Made by a program: the position numbers and the translations under genes. Under the pieces are notes generated by a model, which saw only the letters and a program-made list of their open reading frames with translations, searched no databases and was not told the origin of the DNA. A stretch of 64,000 bases of DNA, taken from contig OZ244854.1 in the NCBI GenBank assembly GCA_965220985.1, positions 2,728,001 to 2,792,000 on the forward strand, in the 5' to 3' direction. Below are positions 45,867-55,547 of this stretch, one piece after another; the first letter of the stretch is position 1, and every line of letters begins with the position of its first letter. This DNA comes from JAPPHA01 sp965220985. GTDB lineage: Bacteria > Pseudomonadota > Alphaproteobacteria > Rhodobacterales > Rhodobacteraceae.

Positions 45867-46892
45867 TCACTGGGTCCCTTGCGAGACATTGGCGGACGGC
45901 TTGACGACCGTTTGCGACCAACGAGTGCGGTACGGCGTTGTTCCGTGGAACAGACGGTAGCACTTCGAGAAGTGCGACGGTGAGGCAAACCCGCAGGCGA
46001 GCGCGACATTGATGATCGACATGTCGGTCTGCGTCAGCAGGTTGCGCGCCTTTTGCAGTCGGAGTTCCATGTAGTATCGCTTGGGCGAGCGATCCATGTA
46101 ACGGCGAAACAGTCGTTCGAGCTGCCGACCCGACATCCCGACGTCGCCGGCCATGATGCGCGGCGATTTCGGCTCCTCGATGTTCGCTTCCATCATGCGG
46201 ATCACTTCGGACAGCTTCGGGTGGCGAGCGCCGATGCGTCCCGGGACCGACAGGCGCTGTTCGTCGCGGTCGGTTCTGATCGAGGAATAGACCATCTGAT
46301 CCGCGATCCAGTCTGCCGCATCCTGTCCGTGGTCGTCGGAAATCAGCTTGAGCATCAAATCGAGCGAGGCGGTGCCGCCGGCCGACGAGTGCCGGTTCTG
46401 GTCCACGACGTAGACCGATCGCAGGAGTTCGGTGTCCGGAAACTCTTCCTGGAACGAATCCCTGTTTTCCCAGTGAATCGTGCACTTTCGATCCGTCAGC
46501 AGTCCGGCCTTGGCGACTGCATAGGCGCCGGTGCACAAGCCTCCGATCGTGATCCCCTTGCGGGCTTCGCGTCGCAACCAGTTGACGACAGCCCGGGTCG
46601 TGGCGCTTCGGACATCGATTCCACCGCAGACGTGCACGACATCATCATGCCTGAGCGGCGACAGTCCCATGTCGAGTTGAACTTGCGTTCCTGTCGAACT
46701 GGTTGCCGTCTCGCCGCCTTCGCCGGCGAGAAGCCATTGGTACGATGGTGCGACATGGTGCCGGTTTGCCAGACGCAACGCGTCGACGGCGATCGAAAAT
46801 GACATGAGGGTAAAGTTGTCCAGGAGAAGGAAGACATGCCTTCGCGGACGGCCATCGCCCTGATGATGGCTTTCGGCAAACCGCGCTTCCAT
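45867..46892 (-). CDS. GlxA-family transcriptional regulator (DJ-1/PfpI + AraC HTH)
   Basis: A 341-residue regulator. Residues about 18-180 form a DJ-1/PfpI-like domain (HVFLLLDNFTLMSFSIAVDA, TIGGLCTGAYAVAKAGLL, with Cys at the nucleophile-like position) and the C-terminal 100 residues are an AraC double HTH (PKRYYMELRLQKARNLLTQT, SIINVALACGFASPSHFSKC). The arrangement matches CdhR/GbdR/ArgR-type regulators of quaternary-amine or amino-acid catabolism. It is divergent from the GMC oxidoreductase, which it probably controls. Confidence 0.9.
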   Translation of the reverse strand: MEARFAESHHQGDGRPRRHVFLLLDNFTLMSFSIAVDALRLANRHHVAPSYQWLLAGEGGETATSSTGTQVQLDMGLSPLRHDDVVHVCGGIDVRSATTRAVVNWLRREARKGITIGGLCTGAYAVAKAGLLTDRKCTIHWENRDSFQEEFPDTELLRSVYVVDQNRHSSAGGTASLDLMLKLISDDHGQDAADWIADQMVYSSIRTDRDEQRLSVPGRIGARHPKLSEVIRMMEANIEEPKSPRIMAGDVGMSGRQLERLFRRYMDRSPKRYYMELRLQKARNLLTQTDMSIINVALACGFASPSHFSKCYRLFHGTTPYRTRWSQTVVKPSANVSQGTQ

Positions 46893-47260
46893 GGCGGCAC
46901 TCCGTAACCCGAATCACACGATTTTGTTTTTCGTTGCCCAACAGTGACTTCAAATGACGTGCCGATCAAGTGAATCTGTGACGAAAATACCCAGATTTTT
47001 TGGTTGGAATGCCGTCGCCGTGAGGCGAGCGTCACACAACCGATCTGCAAGGGGAGGCGTCAGTGTCGTCGGTGAAGACCTCGGCGATCTCTTGGATTCG
47101 GTCCGTTCGAGGAGTTTTGCGCGCCGCACCGACTGACAGAGGCGGAAATGGAGCGAACGGAAAACTCGTCCACCCCGATGGATCTTTGCTGTTCGCGGTT
47201 GCGATTCCTGTCCGTGTGGCGTTATCGCGACAAACGGTCACATCTCGGGAGATGCACGGA
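46893..47260. promoter_or_regulatory. Divergent control region between the GlxA-type regulator and GMC oxidoreductase
   Basis: About 370 bases containing both promoters. An A/T-rich stretch near 46918-46990 is the likeliest promoter area. I could not identify a convincing repeated AraC site. An open frame runs into the GMC gene from 47063, but its first 66 codons show no resemblance to the family. Confidence 0.4.
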
Positions 47261-48859
47261 ATGGGCGAATACGACTACATCATCGTTGGATCGGGTTCCG
47301 CAGGCGGGTTTCTTGCCTACAGGTTGTCGGAAAACGGCCGCTTCCGGATCCTGTTGCTCGAGGCGGGACCAACGGATGCTCACTGGACCACGCGCGTTCC
47401 GGCCGGCTCGCGTTACACGTTTTCGGGAGGGCGACGGAACTGGTGCTTCGAGACCCAACCGGAACCGCACATGAACAACAGGTCGCTGTTTCAGCCTCGC
47501 GGAAAGACCGTTGGCGGTTCGTCCTCCCTGAACGGCATGGTCTTTGTCAGGGGGCACCGAAACGACTTTGACGGATGGGCGCAGGATGGCGCCACGGGTT
47601 GGCGCTACGACGATGTCTTGCCACACTTTCGCGGTATCGAGACCTACCACGGCCCCGAAAGCGCTTACCGGGGTGATTCGGGTCCGGTCAATGTTCAGAA
47701 GATGACGAACAACCATCCGATCGAGGAGGCCTTCATCGAGGCCGGGATCGAGGCCGGGCATTCTTCTCCCGACGACTACAACGGGGGTGCCCAGGAAGGC
47801 GTTTCGGCTTTCGATGCCAATCACTTCCGTGGATGGCGCTCGGGCACGGCCCGGGCCTGTGTCTGGCCGGCAGCAAGGCGCCCCAACGTCACCGTGCTGA
47901 CCAACGCCCATGTCACGAAGGTGCTGATCGAGAACAGGCGCACGACGGGGGTCACCTACCGCCACAAGGGGCGCGAATGCGTGGCTCGCGCCGATGCGGA
48001 AGTCATTCTATCGGCCGGCGCATTCCAGTCACCTCAACTCTTGATGCTGTCGGGCATCGGTCCGGCAGATCATCTCCGAGAGCATGGAATCGAAGTGGTG
48101 CAGGATCTGCCCGGCGTAGGGCAGAATCTTCAGGACCACCTCGAAGTCCACATCAAGTACAGCTGTCCGCACAGGGGAATGACCAAGAACAAGCTGCTTT
48201 CGCGGCCCCGGATCGCCATGGCCGCCGCGCAGTGGCTGGCGTTCAGGACCGGGCCAGCGGCGACGTCGCACTCTCGCGTCGGCGGGTTTTTCCGCTCCGA
48301 CCCTTCGGTTGCGCACCCCGACATTCAGTTTCATTTCTGGCCGTACCACATGGAAGGATGGTCGCCACCGCCGGACAAGGACGGCTATTGCTTCGATGTC
48401 GGGCCGGTCCGTTCCGACAGCCGAGGGTGGGTGAAACTCGCCTCGGCCGATCCCTTCGCGCCCCCGCAAATCTTGCTGAACGGGCTGAGCACTGAGGATG
48501 ATCGGGCAGTGTTTCGCGCGGCTATCGAGATCGCGCGAGACATCGCGTCACAACCCGCCTTCGATTTCTGCCGCGGTGTCGAGTTGTCGCCCGGCGCGGA
48601 TGTCACGAGTGGTCCCGAGATCGACGAATACGTGCGCAACAATGCCAACAGCGCCTATCATCCGTGCGGCACGGCCAGAATGGGGAACGACGAACTGGCG
48701 GTCACGGCTCCTGACGCCCGTGTTCACGGCATTGACGGGCTGCGCGTGGCGGACGCCTCGATCATGCCGACAATCACCAATGGCAACATCAATGCGCCAA
48801 GCATGATGATCGGTGAGAAAGTTGCGAGAATGATCCTCGGACCCGATCACGCGATCTGA
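47261..48859 (+). CDS. GMC-family FAD oxidoreductase (choline dehydrogenase-like)
   Basis: A 532-residue flavoenzyme. YDYIIVGSGSAGGFLAYRLSE is the N-terminal FAD motif, RGKTVGGSSSLNGMVFVRGH the GMC signature 1, AGAFQSPQLLMLSGIGP the signature 2, and YHPCGTARMG plus NGNINAPSMMIGEKVA hold the catalytic His and Asn. It oxidises an alcohol such as choline or a polyol. ATG at 47261 is preferred since GGGAG lies 9 bases before it; ATG at 47252 is the alternative. The GlxA-type neighbour supports a choline-like or carnitine-like substrate, but this is not proven. Confidence 0.9.
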   Translation: MGEYDYIIVGSGSAGGFLAYRLSENGRFRILLLEAGPTDAHWTTRVPAGSRYTFSGGRRNWCFETQPEPHMNNRSLFQPRGKTVGGSSSLNGMVFVRGHRNDFDGWAQDGATGWRYDDVLPHFRGIETYHGPESAYRGDSGPVNVQKMTNNHPIEEAFIEAGIEAGHSSPDDYNGGAQEGVSAFDANHFRGWRSGTARACVWPAARRPNVTVLTNAHVTKVLIENRRTTGVTYRHKGRECVARADAEVILSAGAFQSPQLLMLSGIGPADHLREHGIEVVQDLPGVGQNLQDHLEVHIKYSCPHRGMTKNKLLSRPRIAMAAAQWLAFRTGPAATSHSRVGGFFRSDPSVAHPDIQFHFWPYHMEGWSPPPDKDGYCFDVGPVRSDSRGWVKLASADPFAPPQILLNGLSTEDDRAVFRAAIEIARDIASQPAFDFCRGVELSPGADVTSGPEIDEYVRNNANSAYHPCGTARMGNDELAVTAPDARVHGIDGLRVADASIMPTITNGNINAPSMMIGEKVARMILGPDHAI

Positions 48860-49196
48860 GTCGCAGCTGTTCGGCACGGTGTGACGGCGTTCCCCAGATT
48901 TGTGGGGCATTGATCCGGCACACGCGGCATGATGCCGTCAAGCGCATCACATGGCTGGCTGAGGATCACTGTGCAGTGCGAGATTAGTGCGTTTTCTGTG
49001 CCACTTGGCCAATTCAGACCGATTGGACTGACAACGCGAGACGCACATCAAGGCGCCGTGAACGCGATCGCGGTGGTGCCAGAGTAGATCGCCCACAGTC
49101 GAATGATTGCAGGAGTTCCAATGCGGTTTGTGTTCGGTCTCGATATGTCGGACAATTGCCCATCAGCATGACCGCCCTCATCCGATGAGGTCAAAA
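48860..49196. other. Intergenic region upstream of the AAA-ATPase/DUF1703 gene
   Basis: About 335 bases without a recognisable gene. It contains a small hairpin, CCCCA/TGGGG around GATTTG at 48892-48907, which is also the left copy of a repeated sequence found after the ATPase gene. Confidence 0.4.
48892..48909. repeat. Left copy of an 18-base near-identical direct repeat flanking the AAA-ATPase gene
   Basis: The sequence CCCCAGATTTGTGGGGCA matches 17 of 18 bases of 50935-50952 in the same orientation. The copies lie about 305 bases before and 176 bases after the AAA-ATPase/DUF1703 gene. They could be remnants of an insertion event or chance. Confidence 0.4.
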
Positions 49197-50759
49197 GTGA
49201 ACCGTCGCCGTCTTCCGATCGGCATCCAGAACTTTCGCAGACTGCGACAAAAAGATGCCTACTATGTCGACAAGACCCCGCTTATCCGCCGGCTGGTGGA
49301 AGATGGCGATTACTATTTTCTTTCCCGTCCCCGTCGCTTCGGCAAAAGCCTCCTGATCAGCACGCTGAAATCGCTGTTCGAATGCGATGAAGAGCTGTTT
49401 CGGGGCCTCGACATCCATGACAATTGGAACTGGTCGAAGCCTCACCCGGTCGTGCGCTTGAGCTTCGGCGGAAAGTACAGTGCTGCGGACGATCTTGAGG
49501 GCAGCATTCTCACTCAGTTGACGCATGCGGAACAAGCCGCCGGGCTGGAGTTGACGAACGTCCCGAACACCGGGCCGGAACGCCTGCAGAACCTGCTTTT
49601 TCACCTTCACCGTTCGACCGGACGGGGTGTGGTCGTGCTGGTGGACGAGTACGACAAGCCGATCCTCGATGTGCTCAAGGATACTGAGCGGGCGGAGGCC
49701 AATCGGGATTATCTGTGTGGATTCTACGGCATCATCAAGAACATGGATGAGCAAGTCCGCTTCGTCTTCGTCACCGGGGTGAGCATGTTCTCGAAGGGCA
49801 GCCTGATCTCTGGTCTCAACAACCTGAAGGACATCAGCCTCGATCCGCGCTACGGCACCATCTGCGGCTACACCGAAGACGATCTTGATCGCGTGTTCGC
49901 TCCGGAGCTGTCGGGGCTGGACCGGGATAAGATCCGGTCCTGGTACAACGGCTACAACTGGCTTGGCGACGAGCGGGTCTACAACCCTTTCGATCTTTTG
50001 CTGCTGTTCCGCAGTCGCCGCTTTCAACCTCACTGGTTCAGGACCGGTTCCACGAGGTTTCTGTTCGACAAGCTGATTGAAGAGTCGATCACTCCGATGG
50101 ATCTCGAGAACCGGATGACCGACATGGAACTTGTCTCGAAGTTCGATGTCGAGGACATCGAGATCGAGGCTTTGATGTTTCAGACCGGGTACCTGACCAT
50201 CGCCGAAGAACTTGGCGACGAGGACGATGACCTTTACCGGCTGGACTACCCGAACTTCGAAGTCAAACGCAGCTTGAATCGTGGCCTGCTCGAATACCTT
50301 GGCAAACGATCCGTTGTCGCGAGGCGCGAAGGCCGAGGCCTCCGCGAGTGTCTTGAGGCCAACGATTTCTCGGGGTTCATTGATCGTCTTCGCGTTTATC
50401 TTTCGGGGATCCCTTACCAGTTGCACGCGAGCGGCGATCTTGCCCGCTACGAGGCGTGGTACGCGAGCCTTTTGTACATGTGCTTTCGGACGATTGGCGT
50501 TGACATCCGAGTCGAGGAGTCATCGAGCCGCGAGCGGGCTAACATGGTCGTCCTCAGCGGCGGTCAGGTCTTTGTTCTCGAGTTCAAAATGGCCGATGGG
50601 GACGACGCTGCGTCGGCCTTGGGTGCGGCACTCGCCCAGATGCGCGAGCGGGGATATGCCGAGAAGTACCGCGACCGGGGTGAACCGATCCACCTGATCG
50701 GAGTGGCCTGCGGGGGCGAGGCGAGGAATGTCCTCGACATCCGGGTCGAGAGTGCCTGA
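49197..50759 (+). CDS. AAA-ATPase-like protein with C-terminal PD-(D/E)XK (DUF1703) domain
   Basis: A 520-residue protein. RLPIGIQNFRRLR and DAYYVDKTPLIRRLVEDGDYYFLSRPRRFGKS (given in two parts in the family: YVDKT and a Walker-A-like RPRRFGKS) open the AAA-ATPase-like domain; VVVLVDEYDKPILD is Walker B. The last 100 residues are DUF1703, with VFVLEFKMA as the nuclease-like E-x-K. Start: GTG at 49197 has GAGG 6 bases upstream; ATG at 49185 is in frame without one. The family is expanded and patchily distributed in bacteria and suspected to belong to mobile or conflict-related DNA. Function unknown. Confidence 0.83.
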   Translation: MNRRRLPIGIQNFRRLRQKDAYYVDKTPLIRRLVEDGDYYFLSRPRRFGKSLLISTLKSLFECDEELFRGLDIHDNWNWSKPHPVVRLSFGGKYSAADDLEGSILTQLTHAEQAAGLELTNVPNTGPERLQNLLFHLHRSTGRGVVVLVDEYDKPILDVLKDTERAEANRDYLCGFYGIIKNMDEQVRFVFVTGVSMFSKGSLISGLNNLKDISLDPRYGTICGYTEDDLDRVFAPELSGLDRDKIRSWYNGYNWLGDERVYNPFDLLLLFRSRRFQPHWFRTGSTRFLFDKLIEESITPMDLENRMTDMELVSKFDVEDIEIEALMFQTGYLTIAEELGDEDDDLYRLDYPNFEVKRSLNRGLLEYLGKRSVVARREGRGLRECLEANDFSGFIDRLRVYLSGIPYQLHASGDLARYEAWYASLLYMCFRTIGVDIRVEESSSRERANMVVLSGGQVFVLEFKMADGDDAASALGAALAQMRERGYAEKYRDRGEPIHLIGVACGGEARNVLDIRVESA

Positions 50760-50934
50760 AATTGGCTCGGCACACTGGGCAAAGTGCTTCGCCCCTTCAG
50801 AATCTGGCATCCTGACGGGATGAAATCTCCCGTTTGCGATCCAGTTTCCCGCACGACGCCGATGCTGGCATGATCAAGGCACTTGAAACTGCGGTTTGCT
50901 TCGCGAATCTTGGTACGGATTGTAGTCAGACTGA

Positions 50935-50952
50935 CCCCAGATTTGTCGGGCA
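50935..50952. repeat. Right copy of the direct repeat flanking the AAA-ATPase gene
   Basis: CCCCAGATTTGTCGGGCA differs at one base from 48892-48909 (C for G at position 13). It lies between the ATPase stop and the convergent end of xylA. Confidence 0.4.
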
Positions 50953-50980
50953 AACTCCAATTTCGCCGCACTGAAACTGC

Positions 50981-52288
50981 TCAGACGAACCGGTTGAAAA
51001 GGTTTTCGAGTAACTCCTGCCTGCCCGAGGTCGGTTGTGGATCCAGTTCGCGGTTCAGCACGAGATCGGTGATGGCGGACAAGTCGCTGTTCAGCAAGGA
51101 CTGAGCGTCCTCGGTCTCCCATTCACCGTACCGCGCTGCGATCGCTTGATCGAGGCAGCCGTCTTCGAGCAGTGCTGCGGCTGTCTTCAACCCGCGAGCA
51201 CAGATGTCCATCGCTCCGACATGAGCTGCGACGAGGTCTTCGGGGTGGATCGACTGGCGACGCAGTTTCGCGTCGAAATTCGTGCCCCCGGTTGTGAAAC
51301 CGCCAGCCCGCAGGATGTAGTAGTAGACCAGCGCGACTTCGGCCGGGTTGTTGGGAAACTGATCGGTGTCCCAGCCTGACTGGTAGTCGTTGCGGTTCAT
51401 GTCGATCGATCCGAGCATTCCTTCGGCGGCCGCAACCGCGATCTCGTGCTCGAACGAATGTCCGGCAAGGATGGCGTGGCCTTGCTCTAGGTTCAGCTTG
51501 ATTTCGTCTTCCAAGCCGTACTTTCGCAAGAATCCGATGCAGGTGGCTGCATCGTAATCGTACTGGTGCTTGGTTGGTTCCTGCGGCTTGGGCTCGACGA
51601 GTATGGTGCCCTTGAAGCCGATCTTGTGCTTGTATTCGACAACCATTTCGAGAAATCGACCCATATGGTCCAGTTCGAGGGCCAGGTCGGTGTTCAGCAG
51701 GGTTTCATAACCTTCGCGTCCACCCCACAGGACATAGTTTTGCCCGCCGAGCTTGTGCGTTGCATCGATGCAGGATTTCACCGTGGCAGCAGCGTAGGCA
51801 AAGACCTCGGGATCGGGGTTGGTCGCTGCGCCTGCCATCCATCGGCGGTGGCTGAAGAGGTTCGCGGTCCCCCACAGCACACGTGTTCGAGATGCTTCAA
51901 TTTTTTCGCCGATGTAGTCGGTGATCTCATCAAGCGCGCGAAGGTTTTCGGCAAAACTGCCGCATTCGGAGCGGACATCCGCATCATGCCAGCAAAAGAA
52001 GGGTTGGCCGAGAATCTCGAAGAGCTCGAAAGCGGCATCGGCCTTGAGGCGAGCGCTGTCCATGCTGTCCTGGGGAAACCACGGACGGGAAAACGTCGGT
52101 CCTCCAAACTGATCCTGACCTTCCCAGGCAAAGCTGTGCCAATAGGCGACCGAAAACCGCAGATGGTCTTCCATGCGCTTGCCGAGGATCACTTCATCGG
52201 GATCATAGTGTCGAAACTCGAGAGCGTTGGTGCTGTCGGGTCCCGCAAATCTGATCCTCTCGATATCCTCAAAAAATCCGGTGCCCAT
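50981..52288 (-). CDS. xylA: Xylose isomerase
   Basis: A 435-residue class II xylose isomerase. Catalytic and metal sites are recognisable: FFCWHDADVRSE (catalytic His and Asp), VLWGGREGYETLLNTD, ILVEPKPQEPTKHQYDYD and HEIAVAAAEGMLGSIDMNRND. It converts D-xylose to D-xylulose with Mg2+ or Mn2+. AAGGAATGAG precedes the ATG. It lies downstream of xylB with a 171-base gap on the same strand. Confidence 0.96.
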   Translation of the reverse strand: MGTGFFEDIERIRFAGPDSTNALEFRHYDPDEVILGKRMEDHLRFSVAYWHSFAWEGQDQFGGPTFSRPWFPQDSMDSARLKADAAFELFEILGQPFFCWHDADVRSECGSFAENLRALDEITDYIGEKIEASRTRVLWGTANLFSHRRWMAGAATNPDPEVFAYAAATVKSCIDATHKLGGQNYVLWGGREGYETLLNTDLALELDHMGRFLEMVVEYKHKIGFKGTILVEPKPQEPTKHQYDYDAATCIGFLRKYGLEDEIKLNLEQGHAILAGHSFEHEIAVAAAEGMLGSIDMNRNDYQSGWDTDQFPNNPAEVALVYYYILRAGGFTTGGTNFDAKLRRQSIHPEDLVAAHVGAMDICARGLKTAAALLEDGCLDQAIAARYGEWETEDAQSLLNSDLSAITDLVLNRELDPQPTSGRQELLENLFNRFV

Positions 52289-52459
52289 CGCTCATTCCTT
52301 TCATTCTGGTCCCCATGTTCCGACAGAACGGACCATTGGTCGTCGCTGCAAATTGCTTTTCGACGCCGCGCGCTTCATTTTGCGATGTGCTTCACCGCAG
52401 GGCAAATGATCTGCCACGCGTCGCAGCCGTGATCAATCGCTTCTCGGAACGTTGGGGCA

Positions 52460-53917
52460 TCAGGTCAGCGGACCCGGGCGTGCAACTCGGTAAAGCGAAC
52501 GAAATCGCTCGTATCCGCTCTCGTAGGCTTCGCCCAGATCAGTTCTCGGTTCGATTGTCTCGCGAATCTCGGGGAGATGCATCACATCGTCGGGTGGGGT
52601 GCCAGTGTCCGCACAGATGGCCAGTCTCGCAGCGCCCAGTGCCGCTCCCATGTCCCGTCCGTCGGGAATGGCCACGGCCAACCCCAGAGTTGACGAGATG
52701 GTTTCGAGCCAGAAGCGGGATCGGCTGCCGCCTCCGACTGCCAGGACGGTCTCCATGTGAGCGCCTGTCGATTCCAAGGCTTCGAGACAATCGCGAAGCG
52801 CGAAGGCGACGCCTTCCATCACGGCCTGCGTGAGTGTCTCCGTTCCCATCGAGACATCGATTCCGGCGAAGACTCCACGAATGGCGGCATCGTTGTGGGG
52901 TGTTCGCTCGCCGGAGACATAGGGCAGGAACGTCAGGTTGGATGGTCCGCTGATGCGGTCAGGCACGGATTCCGCCAGTTCGGATTGCGATCGGCCCGCA
53001 ATCCGCGAAAGCCAGTTCAAACTGTCGGTTGCGGCGAGGATCACGCCCATCTGGTACCATCGATCTGGAACCGCATGACAAAAGGTGTGAACTGCAGACT
53101 CGGGTGAAGGCGCGCAACTGTCTCTTGCTGACAGGATGACCCCCGAAGTCCCGAGCGAGACGAACCCGACTCCCTCGGCGAGACACCCGACGCCGCAAGC
53201 CGCCGCCGCATTGTCCCCGCCACCGCCGGCAACGCAGACAGGTCCCTTGATGCCCCATTCGCGACACAGGGATTCCCTCAATTGTCCGCCGGACTGGCTG
53301 CCTTCGACCAGATCCGGCATCTGGTCACGCCGCATGTTCGTCAGATGAAGGGCCTCTGTCGACCACTGTCGCGCGCCGACATCAAGCCAGGAGGTTCCGG
53401 CACTGTCCGACATGTCGCTGACGAATTCGCCTGTCAGCCACAGTCGCAGGGCGTCTTTCGGGAGCAGGACCTTTGCAACCTTGTCGAAGATCGATGGCTC
53501 GTTCAGCCTGACCCATTCGAGTTTCGGGGCAGTGAAACCCGGAAACACGATGTTTCCCGAGATTTCTCTCATTCTGCCGATCGCGTCGAACCTGGCGGCT
53601 TCCTTGGCGCTGCGTGTGTCGTTCCACATCATGCAGGGACGCAGATGGTGGCCATTTTTGTCGAACAGCGTTGCACCGTGCATGTGACCGCTGAGTCCGA
53701 TCCCGCGCACTGACGACACGGCGTCTGGGTGGTTGAGCTTCAATTCGGCCATGGCAGAGCGGCATGCTTCGATCCACGCGTTTGGGTCCTGTTCGGACCA
53801 ACCAGGTTTTGGGTGGCTTGTCTCGACTGCCGCCTCGGTCTCACCGATTGTCTGCCCCTCGCCATCAACGAGCAGGGCGCGAAGACCGGACGTTCCGAGA
53901 TCAAGTCCAACGTACAT
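52460..53917 (-). CDS. xylB: Xylulokinase
   Basis: A 485-residue FGGY kinase. YVGLDLGTSGLRALLVDGEG is the phosphate-1 motif, IGLSGHMHGATLFDKNG the substrate loop, LPYVSGERTPHND the FGGY signature area and VLAVGGGSRSRFWLETIS the adenosine motif. It phosphorylates D-xylulose to xylulose 5-phosphate. The order xylB-xylA on one strand is common in alphaproteobacteria. No xylose importer or XylR regulator is in the window. Confidence 0.95.
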   Translation of the reverse strand: MYVGLDLGTSGLRALLVDGEGQTIGETEAAVETSHPKPGWSEQDPNAWIEACRSAMAELKLNHPDAVSSVRGIGLSGHMHGATLFDKNGHHLRPCMMWNDTRSAKEAARFDAIGRMREISGNIVFPGFTAPKLEWVRLNEPSIFDKVAKVLLPKDALRLWLTGEFVSDMSDSAGTSWLDVGARQWSTEALHLTNMRRDQMPDLVEGSQSGGQLRESLCREWGIKGPVCVAGGGGDNAAAACGVGCLAEGVGFVSLGTSGVILSARDSCAPSPESAVHTFCHAVPDRWYQMGVILAATDSLNWLSRIAGRSQSELAESVPDRISGPSNLTFLPYVSGERTPHNDAAIRGVFAGIDVSMGTETLTQAVMEGVAFALRDCLEALESTGAHMETVLAVGGGSRSRFWLETISSTLGLAVAIPDGRDMGAALGAARLAICADTGTPPDDVMHLPEIRETIEPRTDLGEAYESGYERFRSLYRVARPGPLT

Positions 53918-54346
53918 CGAAATTCTCCGTTTGGTCTCTTCCGGGTTTCGGGATCGGGTCCCGGCAGAACTTGCGTACAGCGCCGACAGTCCGGTTTCAC
54001 TTGTCCGGATCGGGGCGAATTCTCAGGGCCGAATAGGTCGCCGTCGATTGTCGATCGAAAGGAAAGGGGGGTCAATGCAGATTCCCGGTCCCGACGGAGC
54101 GACCGACGCTCATGGTCGTCGACGACGATTTGGCGCTGGGTTGCGCGGGTCGCGATCGAACTTGTTCCGCACTTGGAGGCCGAATCCACGCGAAACGTAC
54201 GGGTTCAACGGCGGAACGCGTCGGGTCTTGAGTGTTCAATGAGCCCGAAAAACCCAAGCATGCGTGGAATTAGGCGTTGTGGGTGGCAACCAATGCCTTA
54301 TCAGGTTGTCCCGACACATCACCACGCAAGGATTGATTGCTGCGAC
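53918..54346. other. Divergent intergenic region, about 430 bases
   Basis: This separates xylB from the MBL-fold gene and must hold both promoters. A plus-strand open frame running in from inside xylB continues into the MBL gene, but it is not coding until the MBL start. I see no clear operator. Confidence 0.4.
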
Positions 54347-55204
54347 ATGACCAAGAACAGACTCATATTGCTCGGAACCAAGGGTGGGCCGCGATTGACG
54401 ACAGGAACCGCATGGCCGTCGTCTTCCGTGCTCGAAGTGGCCGGGCGACCGTACATCGTCGACTGCGGCCTCGGCGTGACGCGTCAGTTTGTCGAAGCGG
54501 GTTACACGCTCGAAGACGTTCACACCATTCTCGTGACCCATCTTCACTCGGACCATTGCCTCGAACTCGGACCTCTCATTCATACCACGTGGGTCTCGTC
54601 GCCGATTCACAAGATCAAGGTATTCGGCCCGCCTGGAACAGAGGATGCGATCAATTGCCAGCTTGCCGCCAGTGCCGTGGATATCGAGATTCGGATGATG
54701 GACGAACGTCAAAGTGACATTCGCGACATGCTGTCCATTCACGAATTCACGGAAGGGGAAGTGTTTCGTGATGATCTCGTCGAGGTTTCGGCCCTGACGG
54801 TGGTCCATCCTCCTTTCGAGCATTGCTATGCCCTCAAGTTTCGATTCGAGGACAAGTCGGTCGTTTTTTCGGCGGACACCTGCTTCCATCCGCCGCTTGC
54901 GGAGTTCGCGAAAGGCGCGGACATCCTCGTGCACGAAGTCATGCACATGGAGGGCACGGAACGCCTGTGCGAAAGAGTCAAGGAGTACAAGCCGGCTCTC
55001 TTGCAGCACATGGTCGCTGCCCACACGACTGGTGAAGATGCGGGCCGGATTGCGACAATGGCCGGGGTCAAGCACCTTGTCGTCAATCATTTCATCCCGG
55101 CCGATGACCCGACTGTCGGGCCAGGCGAGTTCACGGAAATCGTGCGCAAGACATGGAGCGGAAAACTGACGATCGGCCACGATCTTTTGTCGATCGAGTT
55201 CTGA
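54347..55204 (+). CDS. MBL-fold metallo-hydrolase (RNase Z-like)
   Basis: A 285-residue metallo-beta-lactamase-fold hydrolase. The start of the fold is LILLGTKGGPRL, the metal-binding motif is VTHLHSDHCLELGPL, further ligands are in VVFSADTCFH and HMVAAHTTGED and the last His is in VVNHFIPADDP. The pattern resembles ribonuclease Z/arylsulfatase-like members more than beta-lactamases. ATG at 54347 was chosen as the first methionine before the fold; AAGGA lies 14 bases upstream, which is rather far. It is divergent from xylB, but a link with xylose is not evident. Confidence 0.8.
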   Translation: MTKNRLILLGTKGGPRLTTGTAWPSSSVLEVAGRPYIVDCGLGVTRQFVEAGYTLEDVHTILVTHLHSDHCLELGPLIHTTWVSSPIHKIKVFGPPGTEDAINCQLAASAVDIEIRMMDERQSDIRDMLSIHEFTEGEVFRDDLVEVSALTVVHPPFEHCYALKFRFEDKSVVFSADTCFHPPLAEFAKGADILVHEVMHMEGTERLCERVKEYKPALLQHMVAAHTTGEDAGRIATMAGVKHLVVNHFIPADDPTVGPGEFTEIVRKTWSGKLTIGHDLLSIEF

Positions 55205-55260
55205 CTGCTCCGCGGGCCAGCCGGGACATTGTCACGAACTCAGAAAAGCGACCATGAGGC

Positions 55261-55285
55261 AACTATCCGGAAATTCCGGATAGTT
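55261..55285. repeat. Perfect 25-base palindrome
   Basis: Left arm AACTATCCGGAA at 55261-55272, right arm TTCCGGATAGTT at 55274-55285, single central A. Twelve-base perfect arms are far beyond chance for this short gap. No T run follows, so it is not a standard intrinsic terminator. Confidence 0.75.
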
Positions 55286-55404
55286 CAAAGCAACCGCACC
55301 TGACGGATTGAGCGAGATCGCGACCTAAATCCGCGACGTCATGCTGTCGGTCGGCTACAGTGTTCGCACGGCATCGATCGCCTGGCTCCGTCGATTGGTA
55401 TCGC

Positions 55405-55429
55405 AACTGTCAAGGAATGCTTGACAGTT
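55405..55429. repeat. Perfect inverted repeat with 10-base arms
   Basis: AACTGTCAAG at 55405-55414 and CTTGACAGTT at 55420-55429 around GAATG. Arms begin and end with AACT/AGTT like the palindrome 120 bases upstream. As RNA it would fold stably; as DNA it could be a protein site. Confidence 0.7.
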
Positions 55430-55547
55430 CAGGTCGAGGGGCAAAAGCCGGCAATCCGAGACAGTTTGTCCACGGCAGCCCAACGCTTGTGATGCAAGTC
55501 ACGGGTCGCGGTTGCAGGGACATGCAAAATGGCAATGGGCGACGATC

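Larger units (their letters stand above)
55205..55547. other. Convergent intergenic region with two long palindromes
   Basis: About 340 bases between the ends of the MBL gene and the transketolase C subunit. No gene is supported. It contains two perfect inverted repeats, described separately at 55261-55285 and 55405-55429. Confidence 0.6.
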
